This document shows positions 41,031 to 50,460 of a stretch of 64,000 nucleotides of DNA, piece by piece. This DNA is from Trinickia dinghuensis. GTDB taxonomy: Bacteria > Pseudomonadota > Gammaproteobacteria > Burkholderiales > Burkholderiaceae. The stretch's first letter is position 1; every line of letters starts with the position of its first letter. The notes beneath the pieces are model-generated. The model ran no database searches and had not been told where the DNA came from. It saw only the letters and a list, made by a program, of their open reading frames with translations. The DNA lies in contig NZ_QRGA01000001.1 in NCBI RefSeq assembly GCF_003367175.1, positions 496,001 to 560,000 on the forward strand, given 5' to 3'. Made by a program: the position numbers and the translations under genes.

Positions 41031-42611
41031 ATGACCCAGTATCAAGACGACATCAAAGCAGTTGCCGGTTTGAAGGAAAAACAAGGCAGCGCTTGGAACG
41101 CCATCAACCCCGAATCCGCCGCACGCATGCGCGCGCAGAACAAGTTCAAGACGGGTCTGGACATCGCCAAGTACACCGCCAAGATCATGCGCGCGGACAT
41201 GGCTGCCTACGATGCCGATCCGGCCAAGTACACCCAATCGCTGGGTTGCTGGCACGGCTTCATCGGCCAGCAGAAGATGATCTCCATCAAGAAGCACTTC
41301 AACAGCACCGAACGTCGCTACCTTTACCTGTCCGGCTGGATGGTGGCTGCGCTGCGCTCCGAGTTCGGCCCGCTGCCCGACCAGTCGATGCACGAAAAGA
41401 CGTCCGTCAGTGCGCTGATCCGCGAGCTGTACACGTTCCTGCGCCAAGCCGACGCCCGTGAACTGGGTGGCCTGTTCCGCCAGTTGGACGCAGCGGAAGG
41501 CCCGGCCAAGGCCGCCATCCAGGAAAAAATCGACAACCACGTCACGCACGTGGTGCCCATCATCGCCGATATCGACGCGGGCTTCGGCAACGCGGAAGCC
41601 ACCTACCTGCTGGCCAAGCAGTTCATCGAAGCAGGCGCATGCTGCATTCAGATCGAAAACCAGGTGTCCGACGAGAAGCAGTGCGGCCACCAGGACGGCA
41701 AGGTCACGGTGCCGCATGAGGACTTCCTCGCCAAGATCCGCGCGATCCGCTACGCCTTCCTGGAACTGGGCGTGGACGACGGCATCATCGTGGCCCGTAC
41801 CGACTCGCTGGGCGCCGGCCTGACCAAGCAGATCGCCGTGACCAACACGCCGGGCGACTTGGGCGACCAATACAATTCGTTCCTCGATTGCGAGGAATTG
41901 TCGGCCGATGCACTCGGTAACGGCGACGTCGTCATCAAGCGCGACGGCAAGCTGCTGCGTCCCAAGCGCCTGCCGAGCAACCTGTTCCAGTTCCGCGCCG
42001 GCACGGGCGAAGCACGCTGCGTATTGGATTGCGTCACCGCCCTGCAAAACGGTGCCGACCTGCTGTGGATCGAAACCGAAAAGCCGCATATCGCCCAGAT
42101 CGGCGGCATGGTCAACGAGATTCGCAAGGTCATCCCGAATGCGAAGCTCGTGTACAACAACAGCCCGTCGTTCAACTGGACCCTGAACTTCCGCCAGCAG
42201 GCGTACGACGCGATGAAGGCCGCGGGTAAGGATGTGTCGGCCTACGACCGCGCCCAGTTGATGAGCGTGGAGTACGATCAGACCGAACTGGCAGCAGCAG
42301 CCGACGAAAAGATCCGCACGTTCCAGGCCGACGCGTCGCGCGAAGCAGGGATCTTCCATCACCTGATCACGCTGCCGACCTACCATACGGCTGCACTGTC
42401 GACCGACAACCTCGCCAAGGAATACTTCGGCGATCAAGGCATGCTGGGCTATGTGGCCGGCGTGCAGCGCAAGGAAATTCGTCAGGGCATCGCCTGCGTC
42501 AAGCACCAGAACATGTCCGGCTCGGACATCGGCGACGACCACAAGGAGTATTTCAGCGGCGAAGCGGCCCTGAAGGCGGCGGGTAAAGACAACACGATGA
42601 ATCAGTTCTGA
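41031..42611 (+). CDS. aceA: Isocitrate lyase
   Basis: A 526-residue isocitrate lyase of the long proteobacterial subgroup, which splits isocitrate to succinate and glyoxylate in the glyoxylate bypass. The active-site loop holds KQCGH (about 216-220; the usual motif is KKCGH), with the catalytic cysteine kept. IADIDAGFGNAEATYLLAKQ binds Mg2+, and VVARTDSLGAGLTKQI and YNNSPSFNWTLNF follow in order. The lead AGGAGATAGAC is a good ribosome site. It is a single-gene unit with its own terminator. Induction on acetate, fatty acids or other C2-yielding substrates is expected. Confidence 0.96.
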   Translation: MTQYQDDIKAVAGLKEKQGSAWNAINPESAARMRAQNKFKTGLDIAKYTAKIMRADMAAYDADPAKYTQSLGCWHGFIGQQKMISIKKHFNSTERRYLYLSGWMVAALRSEFGPLPDQSMHEKTSVSALIRELYTFLRQADARELGGLFRQLDAAEGPAKAAIQEKIDNHVTHVVPIIADIDAGFGNAEATYLLAKQFIEAGACCIQIENQVSDEKQCGHQDGKVTVPHEDFLAKIRAIRYAFLELGVDDGIIVARTDSLGAGLTKQIAVTNTPGDLGDQYNSFLDCEELSADALGNGDVVIKRDGKLLRPKRLPSNLFQFRAGTGEARCVLDCVTALQNGADLLWIETEKPHIAQIGGMVNEIRKVIPNAKLVYNNSPSFNWTLNFRQQAYDAMKAAGKDVSAYDRAQLMSVEYDQTELAAAADEKIRTFQADASREAGIFHHLITLPTYHTAALSTDNLAKEYFGDQGMLGYVAGVQRKEIRQGIACVKHQNMSGSDIGDDHKEYFSGEAALKAAGKDNTMNQF

Positions 42612-42633
42612 TATTTCCGGTAGTGCTCCAAGC

Positions 42634-42666
42634 AAAACGCCAACCCTTCGGAGTTGGCGTTTTTTT
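42634..42666 (+). terminator. Rho-independent terminator of aceA
   Basis: AACGCCAAC (42636-42644) and GTTGGCGTT (42653-42661) pair around an eight-base loop, with flanking A and T runs extending the stem, followed by TTTTTT. It starts 23 bases after the aceA stop. Confidence 0.9.
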
Positions 42667-42841
42667 ATCCGACTCACACTCGCTTCGGCCTCGAACTGGA
42701 CTTTCACTTCTGCTGCAGCCTTGCTCGTGTCCCGCGGACGAATCTAGAAGGTTGAAGATCGACCGTCTCGTCGACGCTGCGCACTAACACGCGCATCATG
42801 CTGGAACATCATCGAATCATCGAAGAAGAGGAAACATACTC

Positions 42842-43831
42842 ATGCGAGCCATCCAAATTCATGAATACGGTGGCCCCGAAGTGCTGCGCCGCGTCGATAT
42901 CGAGGTGCCGAGGCCGGGAAACGGAGAAGTGCTGGTGCGCGTCGTCGCGGCAGGCATCAACTTCATGGATGTGCACACGCGGCAGGGCAAGTATCGCGAA
43001 TCGCGCACCTATCCCGTACGGATTCCGTGCACGCTCGGCATGGAAGGCGCGGGTGAGGTCGTGGAGGTGGGCGCCGGCGTGACGTCGGTGCGCACGGGCG
43101 ATCGGGTCGCGTGGTGCATCGTTTGGGGCGCCTACGCCGACTATGCGATCGTGCCCGCGGCCCGGCTTGCGCGCATACCGGACGACATCGGCTATGACGT
43201 CGCTGCCGCATCGATCTTTCAGGGCTCGACAGCGCACTATCTGCTCGACGACGTCGCGAAGCTCGAACCCGGCATGACGTGCCTCGTGCATGCGGCGTCG
43301 GGCGGTATCGGCCAGTTGCTGGTGCAACTGGCGAAGCGGCGCGGCGTCGAAGTGTTCGCGACGACCAGCACGGCCGAGAAGGCCGCGATCGCGCGCACGC
43401 GCGGCGCCGATCACGTGCTGCTCTACGAGAACGGCGGCTTCGCGGATCGCATCCGCGAACTGACCGACGGCCGAGGCGTGGACGTGGTGTTCGATGCGGT
43501 CGGCAAGACCACCTTGCGTGACAGCTTTCGCGCAACGCGGGTGCGCGGGCTGGTCGTCAACTACGGCTCAGTAACGGGCCCGATGCGCGACCTCGATCCC
43601 TACGAACTCGGCGAAGCCGGCTCGCTGTTTTTGACGCGCCCGCGCCTCGCCGATCATCTCGCCGATGCGGCGACGGTTCAGCGCCGCGCCGACGACGTGT
43701 TCGCCGCCATCGCTCAGGGCGCGCTACATGTCGAGATCAACGGACGATACACGCTGGACAACGTCGAGGAAGCGCATGCGGCGCTCGAGGAACGCCGCCA
43801 GTCCGGCAAAGCCGTGATGGACATCGGCTAG
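42842..43831 (+). CDS. NADPH:quinone oxidoreductase (zinc-independent MDR family)
   Basis: A 329-residue medium-chain reductase without the structural zinc cysteines. The substrate domain begins MRAIQIHEYGGPEVLRRVDI and the nucleotide motif is LVHAASGGIGQLLVQLAKRR, with AxGGxG-like spacing. It reduces quinones or activated double bonds with NADPH. AGAAGAGGAAACATACTC precedes the start. It appears to stand alone, converging with the DUF2252 gene. Substrate uncertain. Confidence 0.9.
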   Translation: MRAIQIHEYGGPEVLRRVDIEVPRPGNGEVLVRVVAAGINFMDVHTRQGKYRESRTYPVRIPCTLGMEGAGEVVEVGAGVTSVRTGDRVAWCIVWGAYADYAIVPAARLARIPDDIGYDVAAASIFQGSTAHYLLDDVAKLEPGMTCLVHAASGGIGQLLVQLAKRRGVEVFATTSTAEKAAIARTRGADHVLLYENGGFADRIRELTDGRGVDVVFDAVGKTTLRDSFRATRVRGLVVNYGSVTGPMRDLDPYELGEAGSLFLTRPRLADHLADAATVQRRADDVFAAIAQGALHVEINGRYTLDNVEEAHAALEERRQSGKAVMDIG

Positions 43832-43870
43832 TCCCTCCTTGAACAGCGCGACCATCCGCGGCGCGAACCG

Positions 43871-45325
43871 CTACGGCCGAAATGCGGTTTTGCCCGCTCC
43901 CTGCTCCCCATGCTCGACGGGAAGGACGCCGCGAGCCACCGCCTTGACCAGCGTCTCGTGATCCGCTTCGGTTTGATCCGCATAGGCTTGGGCGAACCGG
44001 CACATCGCCTTATCGAGCTTGTCCGAAGACCCAACATATCCCGCGATCATGGATGCGCCGCTCGTACGGGCATGCCCTTTCCCGAGCAGATGGCCGACGA
44101 TCCCGGCGTAGTCGGACAGCGCCGCTGCATCCAGCGCATCCAATGCAATGGTGCCCTTCATGTTGCGGAACTGCCGGACGTAGTACTGCAGGCCGTCGAC
44201 GGTGGTCCATCCGAGCAGCGGATCGCTGACCGTTTGCAGGGCTTGTTGGTACTCCACCACCCGCTGTCCCTGATGGGCGTGCCAGGCCGAGTCGCCGTGA
44301 ATGAACCGGGCCAGCACCGAGCGCCGGGCCTGTTTGAGCTGCAGGAACACGACATCGTCGGCGCTGCTGCCCTCTAGCAATGCGACATAGGCACGCAGGC
44401 CAACGCTGCCGACTCCGACCACTTTATGGGCGACGTCGACCAGCGTGTAACCGCCCAGCGCGCGACGCCAATGCGACGCCAACGTGCCCAGATACTCGTC
44501 GAGCGCGACGGCAATGCGCTCCGCCTCGGCCTCCGATACGTGAGTAATCAGCGGCGGCTCTTCCACGATGCACCGACGCCCGCCGCGCTCCGTGGTGAAG
44601 CGCGGCAGGGCGCGATCGCTGGTGCGGGACCGTGCGCGTTTAGCCGCGCGTGCGATCTCGCCACGCAGTGCGGTGTCGCCCGTCGTCTCGTGCAGTCGAT
44701 CGACATCGATCCGCTCGTAGGAACGTGACAGCAGCGGCTCGTTGGCGAGGTAACGCACCTCTCGACGGTAAGCGGCAACGCAGGACGCCACCGAAGCATG
44801 GCATTGGGCTTCGCTAGCGCCGGTGTGCCGTCCAGCTACCCAGATGCTGGCCACCAGCCGGCGCAGATCCCATTCCCAGGCACCGGGATGGGCCTCGTCG
44901 AAGTCGTTCAGATCGATGACGAGGTCTCGCTCCGGAGACGCGTAGAAACCAAAATTGCCAAGGTGGGCATCGCCACAGATCACAGGAGTGATGCCTGTCG
45001 CAGGAAGATGAGCAACGTCCTCGGCCATGACGACGGCGGTGCCGCGCAGGAATCCATAGGGCGAAGCCACCATGCGCCCGACGCGGATCGGAATCAGCCA
45101 GTCCAACCTGCCCTCATGCGAACGCTTGATCTGCTGCACCGGATCCGGCCGACTCGCGGGTGCCTTCCAGTCGCCCATCGAATCGCGGGAAACCTGCTGA
45201 CGCAGGCTCCGGCCGAGCTTGAACCGTTCCTCGCGTGACATGGGCCGCCGACGCAACGAACGGTAACTGTCGCTGTCGGCACCGGACAGGATCGCATGCC
45301 CCTTGGGCGACTGGTTCGTCGTCAT
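43871..45325 (-). CDS. DUF2252 family protein
   Basis: A 484-residue member of DUF2252, a group with a kinase-like fold reminiscent of aminoglycoside phosphotransferases. TPVICGDAHLGNFGFYASPE contains the kinase-like catalytic Asp and Asn, and DLVIDLNDFDEAHPGAWEWD contains the DFD-like metal site. The N-terminus RFKLGRSLRQQVSRDSMGDW is also typical. No substrate is known for the family, and no neighbouring gene gives one. Confidence 0.86.
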   Translation of the reverse strand: MTTNQSPKGHAILSGADSDSYRSLRRRPMSREERFKLGRSLRQQVSRDSMGDWKAPASRPDPVQQIKRSHEGRLDWLIPIRVGRMVASPYGFLRGTAVVMAEDVAHLPATGITPVICGDAHLGNFGFYASPERDLVIDLNDFDEAHPGAWEWDLRRLVASIWVAGRHTGASEAQCHASVASCVAAYRREVRYLANEPLLSRSYERIDVDRLHETTGDTALRGEIARAAKRARSRTSDRALPRFTTERGGRRCIVEEPPLITHVSEAEAERIAVALDEYLGTLASHWRRALGGYTLVDVAHKVVGVGSVGLRAYVALLEGSSADDVVFLQLKQARRSVLARFIHGDSAWHAHQGQRVVEYQQALQTVSDPLLGWTTVDGLQYYVRQFRNMKGTIALDALDAAALSDYAGIVGHLLGKGHARTSGASMIAGYVGSSDKLDKAMCRFAQAYADQTEADHETLVKAVARGVLPVEHGEQGAGKTAFRP

Positions 45326-45887
45326 GCCTATGCCTCCTCGTGTAGATGCACGGATGACCGGCAGGCCACGCCTGCCTCCGCCGTCTCATGCGTACTCGTT
45401 CGACATCGCGGCCGATGCACGAATCGGATCGGCTCTCGCCGCCCGAAAACCGATGATGAAGGATATTAGACGCAGGAGGACAGGGCAACTTTACAAAGCC
45501 GACATCATTCAACGATCTATTCCCCCAGAGAATCGGCCTTATGAAAAATCGCCTAGTTTTCAGAAAGTCGCGCAGTGGGACGAAAGCACGCGCGCCACGC
45601 AGGACCGACAACCGTGCGCGACGACATACGGCATTCAACTATCTCGAACGGGCTAAATTGAATGCGTCCGCAAACACCGGCAACGAGGACGACCATTACA
45701 ACCAAGCATACGCAACGCTGACAGCGCCAATTGTGAATTCAGCACCGCAATCGGACCCATACGTTCCGGCCACTGCAGCCAAAGAGACAGACAACTCCGC
45801 CTAATACGCACGCGTAGGATCTGTTTTTTGGTAGTAAGATATCCGCGCAGATCCTAAATCAACGCGTGAGCGAGCACGGGGGCGAGC
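45326..45887. other. Intergenic region before the histidine kinase
   Basis: This 562-base stretch holds an inverted repeat GGCAGGC-CAC-GCCTGCC at 45360-45376 near the DUF2252 start, and a longer inverted repeat at 45815-45856 just before the kinase. An open frame from 45541 to 45804 has no ribosome site or family likeness and I do not call it a gene. Confidence 0.5.
45815..45856. promoter_or_regulatory. Inverted repeat upstream of the sensor kinase
   Basis: TAGGATCTG (45815-45823) and CAGATCCTA (45848-45856) are perfect nine-base arms around a 24-base spacer, 31 bases before the kinase start. It could be a regulator site or a leader hairpin controlling the gene. Confidence 0.5.
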
Positions 45888-47597
45888 TTGAACGAGTTGA
45901 CGACCGATTCACGGGTGTTCCTCTCGACCTTGCCGCCCGGGCGCCGCGAGCGGCGACTCGCGATTGCTGTCGTTCTGATTACAGCGGTCGCCTTCATTGC
46001 GGCCGTTCCATTCGCGAAAGTTCAGCTAGCCAGGGTTTGGGCCTTTATTCCGGTCTACGAATCCGCGGTCGTCGTATGCGATTCGCTCACGGCGGCACTC
46101 TTGCTTGGCCAGTACCGCATTTTGCGGTCGAAAGCACTGCTTGTCTTGGCGACGGGATATTTGCTGACCGCCTTCACGGCGACGGCACACTTACTCACGT
46201 TTCCAGGCGTCTTCTCCGATACCGGCTGGTTAGGGGCACGCAGTCAAAGCACGGCGTGGCTCTACGTGTTTTGGCATGGCAGTTTTCCGCTGATCGTCAT
46301 TGCCTATGCGTGGTTGAAGCGTGATGACGCGGCGACGCGAACACAGCCCGAGAGCACTTGCACGCGAGCGATTTTGGCCGCCATTGCCTTTGCCGCACTC
46401 GTCGCTATCGCGTTCGCGATACTGGCCACAAGCGGCTATGCATTGCTGCCGCCGCAGTTGTCTGGGCCACCGCTCGCACCGCGCTACACGGTGGCGCACG
46501 CCATCGTGCTGACGCTCATCTGGTCCCTGAGCCTGCTTGCGGTCGTGACGCTCCTCCTGCGGCGGCCTCACTCCGTGCTCGACCTGTGGCTCATGGTCGT
46601 CATGTGCGCGTGGCTTTTCGATATCACATTCGCGGGCGTGCTCAACCATAGCCGCTTCGATCTTGGTTTCTATGTCGGCCGCATCTATAGCCTATGCGCG
46701 GCAAGCTTCGTACTCGTCATATTGACGCTCGAGAACATCAACCTTTACGCGCGCGTCGTACAGGCACTCGAGAGCGAACGCATCGAGCGGCAACGCGTCG
46801 AGTCGCAGACGGTGCAATTGAACGAAGCGAACGCGCTGCTCGAGCACCGTGTGGCTGCGCGTACGGCCGCACTCACGGCGGCAAACCGCGACTTGCTCAA
46901 TGAAGTGCTCGAGCGCAAGCGCGCTGAAGCAGCGCTCGAGCACTCACGCGAGGAGCTGCGTGAATTGGCGTCGATCGGGACCTCCGCGCGCGAGCAAGAA
47001 AATCGACGGATCGCGCGCGAATTGCACGATGAACTTTGCCAGACGCTGGCAACATCTCGACTCGAGCTTGAATTGGTTTCTGAAAGAAAGGCGTTGAAAG
47101 CCGAACTCGAGCCCGTGCATATGCTGCTCGACGAAGCGGTCGTCGCCACCCGCCGCATTGCGGCGGACCTTCGGCCGCTGGTGCTAGATGATCTCGGCCT
47201 CGGTGCCGCGGCGGAATGGCTCGCGCAGAACTTCCAACAGCGCCACGGCATCGAATGCGAGTTGATCGTCGAGCCCCCGGACCTCGATCTCGAGGAGCCG
47301 CAAGCGACTGCGGTGTTTCGCATCATGCAGGAATCGCTGACCAACATTGGGCGGCACGCACACGCCACCCAGGCAACGCTGAGCTTGACGCGCAACGACG
47401 ATCACGTCTTGTTGATCGTGCACGACAACGGCGTCGGGTTTGACCTTTCGACGCCGCGCAAGCTGAATTCGTTCGGACTCTCGGGCCTTCGCGAGCGGGC
47501 CTATCTCGTCGCGGGCGAGGTCAGCATTCAGTCGGCGCCGGGATGCGGGACGTCGATCGAAGTGCGTATTCCGCTGCGTGTCATGCAGGAGCGTTGA
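45888..47597 (+). CDS. MASE-type membrane sensor histidine kinase (NarL-partner class)
   Basis: A 569-residue kinase. Residues about 20-285 contain seven to eight hydrophobic helices with the layout of MASE4-type sensors. A coiled coil (about 295-360) leads to HisKA_3 with ARELHDELCQTLATSRLELE (phospho-acceptor His380), then an ATPase domain with IMQESLTNIGRHAHA and LIVHDNGVGFDLSTP. Such kinases phosphorylate LuxR/NarL-type response regulators, none of which is encoded nearby, so it is an orphan here. The TTG start at 45888 has GGGGGCGAGC ahead. Signal unknown. Confidence 0.87.
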   Translation: MNELTTDSRVFLSTLPPGRRERRLAIAVVLITAVAFIAAVPFAKVQLARVWAFIPVYESAVVVCDSLTAALLLGQYRILRSKALLVLATGYLLTAFTATAHLLTFPGVFSDTGWLGARSQSTAWLYVFWHGSFPLIVIAYAWLKRDDAATRTQPESTCTRAILAAIAFAALVAIAFAILATSGYALLPPQLSGPPLAPRYTVAHAIVLTLIWSLSLLAVVTLLLRRPHSVLDLWLMVVMCAWLFDITFAGVLNHSRFDLGFYVGRIYSLCAASFVLVILTLENINLYARVVQALESERIERQRVESQTVQLNEANALLEHRVAARTAALTAANRDLLNEVLERKRAEAALEHSREELRELASIGTSAREQENRRIARELHDELCQTLATSRLELELVSERKALKAELEPVHMLLDEAVVATRRIAADLRPLVLDDLGLGAAAEWLAQNFQQRHGIECELIVEPPDLDLEEPQATAVFRIMQESLTNIGRHAHATQATLSLTRNDDHVLLIVHDNGVGFDLSTPRKLNSFGLSGLRERAYLVAGEVSIQSAPGCGTSIEVRIPLRVMQER

Positions 47598-47762
47598 AGC
47601 CGAGGCGGCCCATCGTATCCGCCCGCACGAAAAGGGCCGAGCCCTATGAAGAAGAGAACCCAGCCCAGTCATCTCCGGCTTCCGAAACTGTCCAACCCAA
47701 CGGGGCGGAGTTCACCGAAAACGCGCCCCCTCTCGAGGAGGCGCTCAAGGCAACCCGCCAAT

Positions 47763-48413
47763 TCAAGCGGCTTGCTTTTTCGGGGTCACCGGCTCGGGCG
47801 GGAGCTCCGCGTAGCGCTTGAAGCCGTCCCTCACCTCGATCCGCTTGTACCAGGCATCGAAGTTGGGCAAGTGCGGCCGGTCCTTCAAATTGAGAAATAC
47901 CCATGTCTGAGCCAACACACCCAACGCAACATCGGCAATCGTAAAGTGATCGCCGGTGATATAGGCCTTCCCCTCGAGATACTCGTCCGCGATCGTCCAG
48001 TTCTTTGCGAGATTTTTGCTGGCGGCTTCGACCGCGGCTAGATTTCTCTGCGGCTCAGGCGTACGAATCAGCTGAATGAACGCGGTGGAAATATCCCCCC
48101 ACAGCGCGCCCATCGACCAGTCGAGCCAGCGATTGACGTCGGCGTGCTCTTTCGCGCCTTGGGGGTAAAAGGTCGGGGCGCCATACTGCAACGCGAGATA
48201 CCGCATGATGGCGTTCGATTCCCAAAGGACGAAGTCCCCATCCTTCAGAGTCGGTACCAACCCATTACGATTCATCTTCAGGTAATCCAGCGTGTCGATC
48301 ACGCCGTACTGCTTGCCCGCATCGATTCGCTCGAAGTCGAGCTTCAGCTCTTCGAGGCACCACAGGACCTTTTTCACGCACACGCCACGCTCTCTACCCC
48401 AGACCGTAATCAC
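47763..48413 (-). CDS. Glutathione S-transferase family protein
   Basis: A 216-residue GST. The thioredoxin-like N-domain begins ITVWGRERGVCVKKVLWCLE with GLVPTLKDGDFVLWESNAIM, the glutathione-binding Pro/Glu-Ser pair. A helical C-domain follows. GTG at 48413, after TGGAGGAATCAACG, gives the normal N-terminus; the longer frame from 48476 does not. It may conjugate or isomerise electrophiles. No cluster-specific role can be deduced. Confidence 0.85.
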   Translation of the reverse strand: MITVWGRERGVCVKKVLWCLEELKLDFERIDAGKQYGVIDTLDYLKMNRNGLVPTLKDGDFVLWESNAIMRYLALQYGAPTFYPQGAKEHADVNRWLDWSMGALWGDISTAFIQLIRTPEPQRNLAAVEAASKNLAKNWTIADEYLEGKAYITGDHFTIADVALGVLAQTWVFLNLKDRPHLPNFDAWYKRIEVRDGFKRYAELPPEPVTPKKQAA

Positions 48414-48515
48414 CGTTGATTCCTCCAGTAAGAATTCAATCACTTCCGGCCAACCCGCGCGTTTCGAGCGACGCACTAGCCGATCACCTGCTTCGCTGCT
48501 GCTTGTTGCGCCGGC

Positions 48516-48731
48516 TTACGCGGGCTGTTTCGCCAACACTTCCCGATAATCTCGTACCGATAGGCCGGCAAGCCCCCAGTTGTCGATGTTGATCTCGTCG
48601 ATGATGACCATCGTCGTTTTGGGGTTCTTGCCCAAGGTTTCCTGGAGCAACGATGTGACGCCGGCAATGAGCTTGTTCTTCTGCTCGTTCGTCACTGCTT
48701 CCTCGGTAATCTTGATGTTCACGTACGGCAT
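48516..48731 (-). CDS. 4-oxalocrotonate tautomerase-like protein, copy A
   Basis: A 71-residue tautomerase. After removal of Met, Pro1 (MPYVNIKITEEAVTNEQKNK) would be the catalytic base, as in 4-OT. TTMVIIDEINIDNWGLAGLS fits the beta-strand and hydrophobic end of the subunit. GTGGAGGAAAC precedes the ATG. It is related to the protein at 56236-56457, which shares the TPTMVVIDE-type segment. Such enzymes tautomerise keto-enol acids. The pair may act on an oxo-acid in the neighbouring biosynthetic genes. Confidence 0.82.
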   Translation of the reverse strand: MPYVNIKITEEAVTNEQKNKLIAGVTSLLQETLGKNPKTTMVIIDEINIDNWGLAGLSVRDYREVLAKQPA

Positions 48732-48853
48732 GTTTCCTCCACGGGTTGATGTCAATCGATTCGTCTAGCCTGCTTCCGATCCTCGTGCCGTCACGCACGG
48801 CACACGCGAGCGCCGGTAGAAGACTCGAGGGTTCGAATCTCGGTACGTGCCGT

Positions 48854-50122
48854 TCAGCGCAGCGACGTTTCACCTAAGCTCTGTTGCAGGCGGGCCATCG
48901 CTCGGTGCAAACGCGTCGGACTCTGTGCGAAACACAGACGGATGAAGCCTTCTCCCCCGGCTCCAAATGCGCTGCCCGGCGCGATCGCCACCTGATGGTC
49001 GCGTACGAGCCGCATCGCTAGCGCTTCGCTGTCTTCGATGCCGTCAAGATGAGCAAACGCGTAGAACGAGGCATCGGGCGAACGGTATCGCAGGCCCCGT
49101 ATGCCGGAGAGCGCGTCTTCGACGATCGAGCGGCCTGCTGCGCAGTAGGCACGAAACTTTGGAATGAACTCGCAATCGGCGAGCGCTGCGAGCGCGGCGC
49201 GCTGTGAAAACGGCGCGACAGCGGAATGCGTCAGCTCGACGTGCTCGCCGATTTCGTCGCGCAAGCCGTCGGGCATAACGAGCCAGCCGACTCGAAAGCC
49301 TGTCATCGCCCACGCTTTGCTGAAGCTATTGCAGACGATCAGCTTGTCGCCGGACTGCGCATGATCGAGCATGGACGGCGCCGCTTCGCGGCCGTCGTAC
49401 ACCAGCCGAGAATAAACATCGTCAGCGACGATCCATGCCCCGTGCTTGCGGCAAAGCTCGAGAATCGCGGTTAGCTCCGCATCCCGCGCACACCATCCTG
49501 TCGGGTTATTCGGCGAATTGAGAAACAGCACGCGCGCGCCCGCGAGAGCCTGATCAAGCAGGTCCATGTCGAGTGCAAAACCCGACTCGCCGTACGTAAG
49601 CACGACTTCGCGAATCTTGGCGCCGCGCAACGTCGCGAGATTGACCGGATTCGGCCACGAAGGCGATATCACGACCACCGCATCATTGGGACGCAGCAAG
49701 GCCGAGAACGCGACATTGAGCGCGGCCATGCCGGAGGCAGTAACGGCGATGCGCGTCTCCGAGACAGGCCGACGATGCAGCGCGGTGAGATAATCCGCGA
49801 GCGCCTCGCGCAATGCAGGCAAACCGCGAATGTCCGGGTATCGAGTCTCGCCATCGTCCAGCGCTTGCTTGAGCGCGGCGACTGCGCTCTGCGGCGCAGG
49901 ATGATCGCTCTCTCCAAAGCAAAGAAAATCCACATCGCGCCGGCGAAATGCTTCGCGCGCTACGCGGACCAACTGCGAGGCGGCGCCCACTCGGGCGATG
50001 TCGCGCCGCGCCGCTTCGACAATCCCTCTTTGCGGCGTCGTACATCCGCTTGAGGAGAAGGTGTCCGGAAGCGGCGGAACGGCGGTGGTTGCGCCGCTCA
50101 CTTGCGACAAGGTCTGGTGCAT
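48854..50122 (-). CDS. PLP-dependent class I/II aminotransferase
   Basis: A 422-residue fold-type I aminotransferase. ITASGM-type loop (AVTASGMAALNVAFSALLRP), the SPNNPTGW segment, DDVYSRLVYDGREA (PLP Asp/Tyr) and NSFSKAWAMTGFRVGW with the Schiff-base lysine are all present. A longer than usual N-terminal tail (about 45 residues) precedes the core. It is transcribed divergently from a LysR regulator at 50461. It probably aminates a 2-oxo acid made in the LeuCD cluster, but the substrate is not defined. Confidence 0.88.
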   Translation of the reverse strand: MHQTLSQVSGATTAVPPLPDTFSSSGCTTPQRGIVEAARRDIARVGAASQLVRVAREAFRRRDVDFLCFGESDHPAPQSAVAALKQALDDGETRYPDIRGLPALREALADYLTALHRRPVSETRIAVTASGMAALNVAFSALLRPNDAVVVISPSWPNPVNLATLRGAKIREVVLTYGESGFALDMDLLDQALAGARVLFLNSPNNPTGWCARDAELTAILELCRKHGAWIVADDVYSRLVYDGREAAPSMLDHAQSGDKLIVCNSFSKAWAMTGFRVGWLVMPDGLRDEIGEHVELTHSAVAPFSQRAALAALADCEFIPKFRAYCAAGRSIVEDALSGIRGLRYRSPDASFYAFAHLDGIEDSEALAMRLVRDHQVAIAPGSAFGAGGEGFIRLCFAQSPTRLHRAMARLQQSLGETSLR

Positions 50123-50460
50123 ACGAGGATGAGATCGTGACGCTATAAGGAAAAAGTGAAGCGAACGTTGAACGGTGCAACTTCGAACGGGTGTCCGCGT
50201 ATTTGAAAACTAATATAGAGGGGGATAAATGAACGGGACAAGTCGCGATATTTCAACGATCGTTTCCGATCGGCGAACGCGGATGGGCAGCACGCCCGCC
50301 CGCTAGAGCCCCGGTATATGCTACAAATGCAGCGGGCGGAAGCGCCGTTAATAATCGGCGCAATCGAGGTTTATCCCTCGACGGCATGGGGCCGTCGGAA
50401 CATTGAGATATCATTTGCCCGTGCGGCGCGTGCCGTGCGTCCTCGACAGGGCACAATGTC
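50123..50460. other. Divergent promoter region of aminotransferase and LysR
   Basis: A 338-base gap with AT-rich sequence near 50200-50235 (AAAACTAATATAGAG). I see no gene or clear operator palindrome in it. Confidence 0.45.

Noticed and set aside
45541-45804. 87-codon open frame before the sensor kinase
   Set aside because: No ribosome site, hydrophilic low-information translation and no family likeness.
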